This document shows, piece after piece, positions 34,943 to 43,138 of a DNA stretch of 64,000 nt. The notes under the pieces are model-generated. The model searched no databases. It was not told the origin of the DNA and saw only the letters and a list, made by a program, of their open reading frames with translations. Source of the stretch: Clostridium tagluense. Its GTDB lineage: Bacteria > Bacillota > Clostridia > Clostridiales > Clostridiaceae. Numbering within the stretch: position 1 is the stretch's first letter; every line of letters starts with the position of its first letter. The stretch lies in contig NZ_BHYK01000005.1 of NCBI RefSeq assembly GCF_003865095.1, forward strand, positions 1 to 64,000, read 5' to 3'. Position numbers and translations under genes: made by a program.

Positions 34943-37894
34943 TTAAAAGGTGGGCTTTTGAACATTAATTTTATTTATCATAAAGCCTGATACATAATCA
35001 AATTCACGCCACTTTTGAATTAATGTTTTATCACCTAAGAAGGTTGATTCAATTGGCGCATTGTTATCCACGAGAAGGCTAGAACTTGAGTTGAATAAAA
35101 ATACTCCATCAGCACCAGCTTTATATACTTCATAAGCTCGTAGCAAATACTGTTGGACATCCAAATAAACTTTATTATTTACGTATAGACCTTGTTTTAC
35201 TAATTCTTCTTCTTGCTTTGTTATATCATGCCCACTAACATCTGCAGAAATACCAATATATAATTGTACATTGGTGTTTTTAACCATGTCTACATAAGGT
35301 TTAATGTTGAAATATTCCTCGCGACTAATGCTTGAGGGTATTAATCTATTAAGCAAACCTTCTTTAATCCAAGTATTAATATCATAACCATATTTAATGG
35401 GGTCATTATAAGGTATTCTTATGTTAATGGTTTTGTCTTTTGGTAGGTCTTTTCTTAAATCTCGTAAAAAATCATTCATAATACGTATCTTTTCCTCATT
35501 TGAACGATTTTCACCGAAGAGTGTAGGATACCTACAAAAATCCAATGTTATGCCTCCCACATTATTAAAAGATGCTGCTTCCATTAGTACATTTTTTATG
35601 TAAGCTCTGACTTCTGGATAGTAATAGTCTAAGTAAAAGCTTCCAGGTTGAGTAAAATTATAAAATTTATTATACATAGCACCATTTAAAAATCCGTAAA
35701 TTAATGGACTATAAAATGTATCCATTCTAAGTGAAGCATTAACCTTCAATCCTTTTTCCCTGCCTCTATCAGCAATGATTTCTAAAGGGGATTTACCAGA
35801 ACTTAAGATGTTTAATATTTGATTTTTTGCTAACCTATCACCATCTCTAAGTTGGTCATCATATATTTCTAAACCTTCAAAAGCGTTGCCAGCATATTTA
35901 CTATTATAATTTAACATGCCAGTAGTTCCTAAACACCAATTTAATTCTCCAACATTTTTTCCAGTAAAAATATCTACCGTTTTACTTTTAAGAGTTTCAA
36001 TATCAGGGTATGACCCATCAAAAAAACCAGAATATCCATCAAAATCATATAGAGCTGTTTTTTTATTATCCGATTGTTTTTCATATATTGAGATCTGTTC
36101 CTTAGTTAAACCTACTAATTTAATATAAGCAATCCTTGCTCTTTGAGATGGGTTTGGAGAAATTTTAATTGAGCTATTATTAAAATTTGATATTATTGTA
36201 GATTTCTCATTAATAAACTGATCACCGTATAACTCCTTAGATTCAAGAGAAATATCACCCTTTATTTGAAGTGTGGAAGAGCCATCTGTTTGACTTATTT
36301 TAAAGCTTTCAGTACCTGTAACATATCCAACATAAACCCTAAACCAGCCATTTAGTTTTACTGGCATATTTATGGGAAGAGCATTTTCTACATTTTCAAG
36401 TATTGTTCCATTTTCATTTGAGTCATAATCTTTGTAAGTCTCTAGTCCCCAACCTGAGTGAGGAGCGTCATTTTGATCGTTTGCCAACATCTTATCTATT
36501 TTATTATATAAGTATACTTTTCCTGGCTGGGAACTTACAGTTTGACCTGGCTCTAAGTTAATTGTCTTAACATTAAGGGTAACAACTTTTGATATTTCCT
36601 CAATTTTCTTGTCAACTGCAATAACTGTAAGTACAAGCTTCATTTCGCCAGATTGGGTTATATTACTAAGGACAAAACTGATATTTTTATTGTCTAGTGT
36701 CTTTGTATTTTCTGCTACAATTTTATCATTTTTGTATAAGGCACATTTAACTACATAATGTTTTTCCTTTATAAGCTTTTCATCCTCAATAGTCATAGCT
36801 ATGGAAGCATTTACAGTTTGATTATTTTCATCAGCTGTTACAGTACAATCTTTTATTGATAGGGATTTCGTTATAGCAAAATTTTCAATATAGATTTGAT
36901 TTATACCAGTAAGTGCATCAGTCATATCATTATATAAAACAACCATATCAGAAAGACCAGTACTTGCTAATTGTGGGTCATTGAAGCTGGCTATTTTAGT
37001 TCCATCTAATAATATGGAAATATTGTTATTTCCATTATTTTTGATAGACCATCTATGAATATTATTATCTTTTGGTAAATATGCATCAACGGTTTGAAAA
37101 GAACCATCTCCTGATGCTTTATTCATTAAGTTTATTTTTATTTTGTTATCTGAGTCTTTGCTATTAAGGCTTAAGCGGTACCTTTTATTATTAGCAATTA
37201 TATCTATTGCAAAGCCTCTCCAGTTTGCATTTTTACTTGGAGTTTGCAAATCAGTCATTTTAGCGTCGAATTCTATATTAAAAGGCCCAGCGCCTATTTC
37301 TACATCTTTACTTATTTTTGAAATTGAATTTTGAGAGTTATTATAAAACAAATATTGTTCATATGGAACATGAGTATAATAGTTATTATGATCACTAGTA
37401 TCGCCTATAAAGTTGCTTTGTGTATTTTCAGAATTTCTACTCCAACCACTATCTAAAAGGTTAATGCAATTGTCATTAAAAATAACCTTAAGGTTTTCAT
37501 TGTTTTCTACAAGCAGATTATTATTGGTTTTAAAATTCATTTGAAGCGGCTTGGAAAGTTTCATATCATCTTTTGAATAAATGTCTGCAGCAATTTTCAA
37601 GGTATATGATTCTCCAAGTGCATATCCTTTTACTGGTGGTTTAATTAAAATAGATTTCAGATCTTTTCCTAGTTCTAATTTTGTATTTATTAATTTCCCA
37701 ACACTATCTATTACGGTAATAGATTTCTGTGTTGCATCATCATATTTAAGTTCTTTATTAAATTGAATATTCCAGACTTTATTTGCACTAACTACTTGAT
37801 CATTATTTGGTTCAAATGCATATGAAGTATGTGCAGATAATAATAAAATACAAAATGACAATAAAATAAATGCTTTTTTCAATAGTTTTTTCAT
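34943..37894 (-). CDS. Large secreted glycosyl-hydrolase-like protein (Big_5 + GHL10-type TIM barrel)
   Basis: A 983-residue exported protein. A signal peptide (residues 1-26, ending SYA) precedes an SbsA-type Ig-like domain (about 27-125), a concanavalin-like beta domain (about 130-345), further beta-rich modules and a C-terminal barrel (about 650-970). The barrel has FYLDYYYPEVRAYIKNVLME, GGITLDFCRYP and GADGVFLFNSSS, as in GHL10-type glycoside-hydrolase-like families. Substrate is unknown; a cell-wall or polysaccharide target is likely. No dockerin or S-layer repeats were seen. The ATG follows AGGGGGTATTACAAGAG. Confidence 0.78.
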   Translation of the reverse strand: MKKLLKKAFILLSFCILLLSAHTSYAFEPNNDQVVSANKVWNIQFNKELKYDDATQKSITVIDSVGKLINTKLELGKDLKSILIKPPVKGYALGESYTLKIAADIYSKDDMKLSKPLQMNFKTNNNLLVENNENLKVIFNDNCINLLDSGWSRNSENTQSNFIGDTSDHNNYYTHVPYEQYLFYNNSQNSISKISKDVEIGAGPFNIEFDAKMTDLQTPSKNANWRGFAIDIIANNKRYRLSLNSKDSDNKIKINLMNKASGDGSFQTVDAYLPKDNNIHRWSIKNNGNNNISILLDGTKIASFNDPQLASTGLSDMVVLYNDMTDALTGINQIYIENFAITKSLSIKDCTVTADENNQTVNASIAMTIEDEKLIKEKHYVVKCALYKNDKIVAENTKTLDNKNISFVLSNITQSGEMKLVLTVIAVDKKIEEISKVVTLNVKTINLEPGQTVSSQPGKVYLYNKIDKMLANDQNDAPHSGWGLETYKDYDSNENGTILENVENALPINMPVKLNGWFRVYVGYVTGTESFKISQTDGSSTLQIKGDISLESKELYGDQFINEKSTIISNFNNSSIKISPNPSQRARIAYIKLVGLTKEQISIYEKQSDNKKTALYDFDGYSGFFDGSYPDIETLKSKTVDIFTGKNVGELNWCLGTTGMLNYNSKYAGNAFEGLEIYDDQLRDGDRLAKNQILNILSSGKSPLEIIADRGREKGLKVNASLRMDTFYSPLIYGFLNGAMYNKFYNFTQPGSFYLDYYYPEVRAYIKNVLMEAASFNNVGGITLDFCRYPTLFGENRSNEEKIRIMNDFLRDLRKDLPKDKTINIRIPYNDPIKYGYDINTWIKEGLLNRLIPSSISREEYFNIKPYVDMVKNTNVQLYIGISADVSGHDITKQEEELVKQGLYVNNKVYLDVQQYLLRAYEVYKAGADGVFLFNSSSSLLVDNNAPIESTFLGDKTLIQKWREFDYVSGFMINKINVQKPTF

Positions 37895-37950
37895 CTCTTG
37901 TAATACCCCCTAGTATACTTTCTTTTACGTTCTCAATTATTTTAACACAA

Positions 37951-37970
37951 TTGTTATAATTTTATAACAA
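37951..37970. promoter_or_regulatory. Near-perfect 20-bp palindrome upstream of the secreted protein gene
   Basis: TTGTTATAATTTTATAACAA reads as an inverted repeat (9/10 matched) about 57 bp before the start codon on the minus strand. It is a candidate operator of unknown regulator. Confidence 0.4.
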
Positions 37971-38080
37971 GATTGGGAAAATTTAATTTTATCTATATTT
38001 ATTAAAAGGCGCATAATGGTTTGCCTACGTTAAAGTGAAAAAACATAATTGTTGTATTATTTTTCAAAATATGCTAACAT

Positions 38081-38126
38081 AATAAATAAATATTAATTAT
38101 TAATAAATAACTAATATTTATTTATT
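38081..38126. promoter_or_regulatory. 15-bp inverted repeat upstream of the ferritin-like gene
   Basis: AATAAATAAATATTA (38081-38095) is perfectly inverted at 38112-38126, with a 16-nt spacer, 51 bp before the start codon. It could be an operator or a hairpin in the leader; the pure A/T content lowers its weight. Confidence 0.35.
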
Positions 38127-38177
38127 AATGTAACATCAAAGATGATAATTTAATAATATATTTAGGAGGAGATATTA

Positions 38178-38669
38178 GTGAATAATCAAGAACTTATGAT
38201 TGTAAAACAAGCTATTATAAACGAGATAGAAGGGTATGAATTTTATAATATGGCAGCGAATAATTCTAGTTCCGCTGAGGTGAAAAACGCTTTTTTGGAA
38301 CTTGCGCAGGAAGAGATGCAACATGTAGTCTGGTTAAAAGATCTATTTAATAAGGTTAAAGATGATAATGTGGTGGATTTTCAATTGGCATTAATTCCAG
38401 AACCAGCTTCTCCAGCAATTTTTAAATGGGAGAACCTTGATAGAAAGGATGCTGGCATTGCAGTATCTGCTTTTGGTATTGGAATACAAATGGAAAAAGC
38501 ATCAATAGAATACTATACAAAGGCTGCTAAAGAGACGGGAATTAAAAAGGCAAAGGAACTATTTAATATTTTAATTAAATGGGAAAAAATCCATTTGGAT
38601 AAATTTTCATTGCAGTATGAAGAGCTAAAAGAAGAATGGTGGTCAGAGCAGGGTTATGCACCATTTTAA
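38178..38669 (+). CDS. Ferritin-like / rubrerythrin-type di-iron protein
   Basis: A 163-residue four-helix-bundle protein with the metal ligands of the rubrerythrin fold: EIEGYEFY (about residue 17), EEMQH (about 46), QMEKASIEYY (about 104) and WEKIHLDKF (about 133). No C-terminal rubredoxin domain follows. Likely roles are peroxide reduction or iron handling in this anaerobe. The ATG-like GTG start follows TAGGAGGAGATATTA. Confidence 0.87.
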   Translation: MNNQELMIVKQAIINEIEGYEFYNMAANNSSSAEVKNAFLELAQEEMQHVVWLKDLFNKVKDDNVVDFQLALIPEPASPAIFKWENLDRKDAGIAVSAFGIGIQMEKASIEYYTKAAKETGIKKAKELFNILIKWEKIHLDKFSLQYEELKEEWWSEQGYAPF

Positions 38670-38703
38670 CTATATTTCAGAAGATGATTTAATTATAGGA
38701 ATA

Positions 38704-38742
38704 AGGTATCTATGTTATAATCATAGATGCCTCATTTTTTTA
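38704..38742 (+). terminator. Intrinsic terminator after the ferritin-like gene
   Basis: AGGTATCTATG (38704-38714) pairs perfectly with CATAGATGCCT (38722-38732), then a T-tract. Confidence 0.9.
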
Positions 38743-38793
38743 TAAGAAATTATAAAATTGTTTTATTAAATCATATTATAGAGTGAAAATACA

Positions 38794-38979
38794 CTAAAAA
38801 TAAATGAAAATCATTTCATAACCATAGTAAAGTAATAATATAGCTAAAAAGCCAACTAGAAACCAAAGGACCATTAGTTTGTAATCTGCTTTTTTAGGCT
38901 TTGGAGTGAAAACATCAACAATATTATTAAGCGGTTCATTAATTTCGTCATGGATTATTTTTTTTAAGTCATCATCCAT
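38794..38979 (-). CDS. Small membrane protein (61 aa)
   Basis: A 61-residue protein with an acidic, helical N-terminal half (DDDLKKIIHDEINEPLNNIV) and one C-terminal membrane helix (about residues 37-58). No family recognised. It has its own promoter (39031-39004) and a good GAGGTGTATTAA before the ATG, so it is likely expressed. Confidence 0.65.
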   Translation of the reverse strand: MDDDLKKIIHDEINEPLNNIVDVFTPKPKKADYKLMVLWFLVGFLAILLLYYGYEMIFIYF

Positions 38980-39003
38980 TTAATACACCTCATCAATTAC
39001 TTG

Positions 39004-39031
39004 CTTATACATATATATTATCTACAGTCAA
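39004..39031 (-). promoter_or_regulatory. Promoter of the 61-aa membrane protein gene
   Basis: On the minus strand TTGACT (39031-39026), a 16-bp spacer and TATAAG (39009-39004), 25 bp upstream of the start codon. Confidence 0.6.
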
Positions 39032-39073
39032 ATATATATTCCATATATAAATAAATATTTCAATAATAATGAT

Positions 39074-39112
39074 AAAACCACCAATCTATTTAATAGAGCG
39101 GTGGTTTTTTTA
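39074..39112 (+). terminator. Orphan intrinsic terminator
   Basis: AAAACCACC (39074-39082) pairs with GGTGGTTTT (39100-39108), with an inner CTATT/AATAG pairing and a T-tract. No plus-strand gene precedes it; a short RNA could end here. Confidence 0.65.
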
Positions 39113-39428
39113 TGGGGGGGATAGAAACAAACAAATAAGTGGTAATAATATTAAAATCCTATAATTAAAGTTACTTTAATATATACTATGGAGATTCAAA
39201 GAAATTGTTACTAAGTTTTACATTGTTTATAAAATAAATAGATAAAGATTTTTATAAGTCTATGCTAAAATGAATTTTAAATCTGCTTTCTAGGTATAAT
39301 TATTCTTGCAATGAGAGAAAATAATAAAGTACATGTAACGTAGTTAGTAGCAAATGAGATTATTAAGGTAAAAATATTAGATGTGGTTTGAAAATAGAAC
39401 CTAAATTAATTTGAAAGGAGTGTTAAAG

Positions 39429-39572
39429 ATGCCTGATCATCAACATGTTGGAGGTAGTAAAAATAGCAATATTAACGTTAAACGTGACAATATTAGTAAA
39501 CCTAAAAAAAGTAAAGGAGATAAAAAATCACCACCTTTGTATGAAAATTTCAATGGAGAAACTCTTGAGTAA
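39429..39572 (+). CDS. Small hydrophilic protein (47 aa)
   Basis: A 47-codon frame with ATG after GAAAGGAGTGTTAAAG. The product is very hydrophilic and Lys/Asn-rich (MPDHQHVGGSKNSNINVKRD start, SKPKKSKGDKKS middle), with no membrane helix. Family unknown. An overlapping 61-codon frame from 39445 lacks a ribosome binding site. First of three consecutive small genes. Confidence 0.55.
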   Translation: MPDHQHVGGSKNSNINVKRDNISKPKKSKGDKKSPPLYENFNGETLE

Positions 39573-39635
39573 ATACTCAAATGAATTTAAAAAAACTATG
39601 CTGCGAAAAAAATCATTTAGAGGAGAGTGAGTAAT

Positions 39636-39746
39636 ATGCAAAAGGGTAAAAAAAGTGAAGCTAATAGGCAAGAAGTTAATATTGGGACTAAAAGAACAGA
39701 TGCTAGCGATAAACAAAAGGACCAGAAGAAGGAAAGAAGAAATTGA
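39636..39746 (+). CDS. Small basic protein (36 aa)
   Basis: A 36-codon frame, ATG after GAGGAGAGTGAGTAAT. The product is highly charged (MQKGKKSEANRQEVNIGTKR start, then Lys/Gln/Arg-rich) and resembles the preceding small protein in composition. Family unknown; spore-associated or nucleic-acid-binding roles are possible but unsupported. Confidence 0.5.
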   Translation: MQKGKKSEANRQEVNIGTKRTDASDKQKDQKKERRN

Positions 39747-39826
39747 AATAAATTTTTAGGATTAGAGGTATATTTAATTTTAAACTTTAAAGTACACATC
39801 TGCAATTAGAAAGGGAGCGAGAACCC

Positions 39827-40027
39827 ATGGAAAATAAAACAGAGTATTTTATAAATCAAGGTTATAAGATAATGAAGTTTGAACGTGATATTGATAAAGT
39901 TAATGGCCAAGAAATAGGGAGGGTTGAAGTTAAAGCATTAGATGGACGTAGGGAGTATATAACCTTAGATGATAATGCTGCAGATGAAATAGAAAGGAAT
40001 TTATTTGAATATTTAAAAAGTAAATAG
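39827..40027 (+). CDS. Small hypothetical protein (66 aa)
   Basis: A 66-residue soluble acidic protein; ATG after GAAAGGGAGCGAGAACC. It begins MENKTEYFINQGYKIMKFER and contains VEVKALDGRREYITLDDNAA, suggesting a small beta-sheet plus a C-terminal helix. No known family recognised. Third of the small-gene cluster; a terminator follows at 40111. Confidence 0.65.
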   Translation: MENKTEYFINQGYKIMKFERDIDKVNGQEIGRVEVKALDGRREYITLDDNAADEIERNLFEYLKSK

Positions 40028-40110
40028 TTTGTATATTTATACTGTCATATTCGTGAATGACTATTTTATATTAAATGGAACATATTAGCAATAATTAATC
40101 ATTGTAATGG

Positions 40111-40150
40111 AAATAAGATATGCTTGTAACAAATAGCATATCTTATTTTC
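40111..40150 (+). terminator. Intrinsic terminator after the small-gene cluster
   Basis: AAATAAGATATGCT (40111-40124) pairs with AGCATATCTTATTT (40135-40148), then T-rich sequence. Confidence 0.85.
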
Positions 40151-40307
40151 TTTTATTATAAGACACAAAATTTTAATATAAGAGATGTAATTATTATTAA
40201 TATATTGTAAAATAGAGTTTGTTTGTCTTAGAAAAATTATTTCTATTATTGACAAACAATAAAATACATTATTTAATTTTAAGACTAAATTTTAGGAGGA
40301 GTTTCAA

Positions 40308-41303
40308 ATGAAAAAAGTTGCGGTTATATTTAATGGCGGGACAATAGCTATGACGGTTGATCCAAGAATGAAGGCTGCAATTCCAACTCTAAGTGGAGAA
40401 GAAATAATGTCTATGGTTACGGGAATTGAAAATTATGCACAAATAGAATCATATACGTTTTCAAGCTTACCGGGGCCTCATATGACACCAGAGCTTATGA
40501 TGGAATTGTCTAAATATATACAAACTTTCCTGCTTAGAGACGATATATGTGGGGTTGTAGTGACACATGGTACGGATTCACTTGAGGAAACAGCCTATCT
40601 ATTGCACTTAACTATAGATAATCCAAAGCCGGTAATTGTTACAGGTTCAATGAGGAATAGTTCGGAACTTGGGTATGATGGGCCAGCAAATTTATCAGCT
40701 TCTATTTGTACTGCAATTTCAGAAGAGGCACGAAATAGGGGAGTACTAGTGTGTTTAAATGATGAACTTAATTGTGCAGGGGAAGTCACTAAATCACATT
40801 CAATGCATCTAAATACTTTTCAGAGCCCTGAATTTGGGCCTATAGGAATTATCGACAATAATGAGGTAATATTCTACAGAGATAGTTTAAAAAAAGAACA
40901 TATACTAACAGAAAAAATAGAAACTAGAGTAGATTTAATAAAAGCTTGTGCTGGGATGGATTCGAAATTAATTGACTTTTGTGTGGCGCAGGGTGCAAGA
41001 GGACTTGTTATTGAAGCCATGGGAAGAGGAAACATTCCACCTCAAATGGCAGAAGGAGTAAAAGTAGCTATAGAAAAGGGTGTGGCAGTAGTTATGGTAT
41101 CTAGATGCTTCAAAGGAAGAGTATTAGATTCTTATGGGTATCCCGGTGGTGGCAAAGAGCTTAGAAATGCTGGTGTGATTTTTGGAGATAGCCTTCCGGG
41201 GCAAAAGGCTAGAATTAAACTTATGCTTGCACTTGCTAGCACCACAAATTTAGAAGAAATTGAAGCTATGTTTGAAAGAGGAAGATATAAAAGCCGAATA
41301 TAA
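40308..41303 (+). CDS. L-asparaginase
   Basis: A 331-residue cytosolic amidohydrolase converting asparagine to aspartate and ammonia. The first catalytic threonine is in FNGGTIAM (residues 8-15) and the second in VVTHGTDSLEETAYLL (about 86). VIEAMGRGNIPP near residue 244 is also family-typical. There is no signal peptide, so it is the cytoplasmic type. The ATG follows AGGAGGAGTTTCAA. Confidence 0.93.
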   Translation: MKKVAVIFNGGTIAMTVDPRMKAAIPTLSGEEIMSMVTGIENYAQIESYTFSSLPGPHMTPELMMELSKYIQTFLLRDDICGVVVTHGTDSLEETAYLLHLTIDNPKPVIVTGSMRNSSELGYDGPANLSASICTAISEEARNRGVLVCLNDELNCAGEVTKSHSMHLNTFQSPEFGPIGIIDNNEVIFYRDSLKKEHILTEKIETRVDLIKACAGMDSKLIDFCVAQGARGLVIEAMGRGNIPPQMAEGVKVAIEKGVAVVMVSRCFKGRVLDSYGYPGGGKELRNAGVIFGDSLPGQKARIKLMLALASTTNLEEIEAMFERGRYKSRI

Positions 41304-41336
41304 AATGAATTTTAAAATTAAATATTCGTGATGGCA

Positions 41337-41365
41337 TTGACGTAGAACTCTGTTTTTGGTATTAT
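41337..41365 (+). promoter_or_regulatory. Strong promoter upstream of the purine permease leader
   Basis: TTGACG (41337-41342), a 17-bp spacer and TATTAT (41360-41365). It is followed by a terminator only about 15-45 nt past the expected start site, 200 bp before the permease gene. Confidence 0.65.
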
Positions 41366-41385
41366 GTTTGTATAAAAGTAAATAT

Positions 41386-41420
41386 ACACTAAGGTTTCAC
41401 GAACCTTAGTGGTTTTATTT
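41386..41420 (+). terminator. Leader terminator upstream of the purine permease
   Basis: ACACTAAGGTT pairs with AACCTTAGTG(G) around TCACG, then TTTTATTTT. It would end most transcripts from the 41337 promoter after about 50 nt. Confidence 0.8.
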
Positions 41421-41567
41421 TGTAATGTAAATATATTAGCTTCGTTGTTTTAACGATATTTTTTAACTTATGTAGCTAATTTAAAACGGAAGGAGTTCGT
41501 TTATAAACGAAAGATAAAATTGTAATCATTACCCAAGATATAATAAAATACAGAATAGGGGATAAAT

Positions 41568-42989
41568 ATGAAATCAATAAAAAACAAGGCCAAAGATTCT
41601 ATATTTGAAAAACTTTTCAAACTAAGAGAAAATAATACATCAGTTAAAACAGAAATACTCGCTGGTATAACTACATTCATTACCATGGCGTATATTATAT
41701 TTGTAAACCCTAACATTCTCAAATTTGCTGGAATGAATCTACCAGGGATAAAGGGAGATGGGGCAGCAGGATTTAATGCTCTAAATGATCCAATTGTAGC
41801 ATCAGTTTTTGCAGCTACATGTCTTGCAGCAGCAGTAGGTACTTTTGTAATGGCATTCTATGCTAATTTGCCCTTTGCACAGGCACCAGGCATGGGACTC
41901 AATGCATTCTTTACATATAGTGTATGTTTAACACTGGGATATACATGGCAACAAGCCTTATCGGCGGTTCTTATATCTGGAATTTTATTTATAATAATAA
42001 CGCTTACTTCAATAAGAGAAAAGATAGTGGATGCGTTGCCACAAAATTTAAAACTCGCTATTTCAGGTGGTATTGGTCTGTTTATAGCACTTATAGGTTT
42101 TAAAAGTGGTGGGATTATCGTAGGAAGTAAAGAAACTCTAGTAACATTTGGTAACTTTACAAATCCAAGTGCAATAGTAACATTAATAGGTATAACTGTT
42201 ACGGCAATACTTATGGCTAGAAAAGTAAAGGGATCTATCTTATTTGGAATCGTCATAAGTGCAATAGTAGGAATTCCTTTTGGAATTACTAAACTCTCAG
42301 GAATTCAAGTATTTAGTGCACCACCATCTCTTGCACCTACATTTATGCAATTTGATTTTGCAGGTCTTTTAGGAGCAGGTTCTGGTAAAGGATTGTTTGC
42401 AGCAATAATGAGTGTAATAATGGTTGTAATAACCTTTAGTTTAGTAGATTTGTTTGATACCATAGGAACCCTTGTAGGAACAGCAACAAAAGCTAACATG
42501 CTTGACGAAACAGGTAGAGTGAAAAATATGAAAAAAGCATTGATGTCAGATGCAGTAGCTACTACGGCAGGAGCATTCATGGGAACAAGTACTGTAGTAA
42601 CCTATGTTGAATCCACAGCAGGAGTTGCCGAAGGTGGAAGAACAGGCCTTACATCAGCCACAGTTGGAGTGTTGTTTTTATGTTCATTATTCTTTAGTGG
42701 ACTTGTAGGAATAGTACCAGCTGAAGCTACTGCTCCAGCACTTGTAATAGTTGGAGTGCTTATGATGAGTTCGGTGACTAAAATAGATTTTGACGATTTT
42801 ACAGAAGCACTTCCAGCATTCTTTACTATAGCAATAATGCCTTTTAGCTATAGTATAGCAAATGGTATAGCAGCAGGAATTATTTTCTATCCAATAGTAA
42901 AAATAGCAACAGGAAAGAGCAAGGAAGTAAGCCCTATAGTTTATGTTTTAGCACTATTATTTATAGTTAGATTTATTATATTACCTTAA
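41568..42989 (+). CDS. NCS2 family purine permease (AzgA/PbuG-like)
   Basis: A 473-residue membrane protein with about 12-14 helices. Family signatures: TEILAGITTFITMAYIIFVN (about residue 26), FAQAPGMGLNAFFTY (about 103), SLVDLFDTIGTLVGTATKAN (about 290) and GTSTVVTYVESTAGVAEGGRTGL (about 343). These mark the AzgA-type hypoxanthine/guanine/adenine transporters. The ATG follows TAGGGGATAAAT. No purine riboswitch is visible in the long leader, unlike many clostridial relatives. Confidence 0.93.
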   Translation: MKSIKNKAKDSIFEKLFKLRENNTSVKTEILAGITTFITMAYIIFVNPNILKFAGMNLPGIKGDGAAGFNALNDPIVASVFAATCLAAAVGTFVMAFYANLPFAQAPGMGLNAFFTYSVCLTLGYTWQQALSAVLISGILFIIITLTSIREKIVDALPQNLKLAISGGIGLFIALIGFKSGGIIVGSKETLVTFGNFTNPSAIVTLIGITVTAILMARKVKGSILFGIVISAIVGIPFGITKLSGIQVFSAPPSLAPTFMQFDFAGLLGAGSGKGLFAAIMSVIMVVITFSLVDLFDTIGTLVGTATKANMLDETGRVKNMKKALMSDAVATTAGAFMGTSTVVTYVESTAGVAEGGRTGLTSATVGVLFLCSLFFSGLVGIVPAEATAPALVIVGVLMMSSVTKIDFDDFTEALPAFFTIAIMPFSYSIANGIAAGIIFYPIVKIATGKSKEVSPIVYVLALLFIVRFIILP

Positions 42990-43034
42990 GGGAGAATATA
43001 TTTATACACCAATTATTAATAGATAAAACAGTTA

Positions 43035-43066
43035 AGAAGAGTTTTAAACATACTCTTCTTTTTTTT
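43035..43066 (+). terminator. Intrinsic terminator after the purine permease
   Basis: AGAAGAGT (43035-43042) pairs with ACTCTTCT (43052-43059), followed by TTTTTTT. Confidence 0.85.
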
Positions 43067-43138
43067 ATAAATAAAGTACTGTAACAAAGTTAGTATCACT
43101 TGAATAACATAATAAAAAATTGTGTAAAGGGTGATATT

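Larger units (their letters stand above)
38980..39428. other. Intergenic region with an orphan terminator
   Basis: 449 bp without a recognisable gene. It holds the minus-strand promoter at 39004-39031, a plus-strand terminator-like hairpin at 39074-39112 that serves no visible gene, and a TATAAT at 39295-39300 that could drive the small-protein cluster downstream. The rest is A/T-rich sequence in which I see nothing. Confidence 0.5.

Noticed and set aside
39445-39630. A 61-codon frame overlapping the 47-codon small gene
   Set aside because: It has no ribosome binding site at its start and its composition looks like a frame-shifted shadow, whereas the 47-codon frame has a strong site.
41304-41567. 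Purine riboswitch upstream of the NCS2 permease
   Set aside because: The conserved loop sequences and three-way junction of the purine aptamer are not present; only promoter, terminator and small stems are visible.
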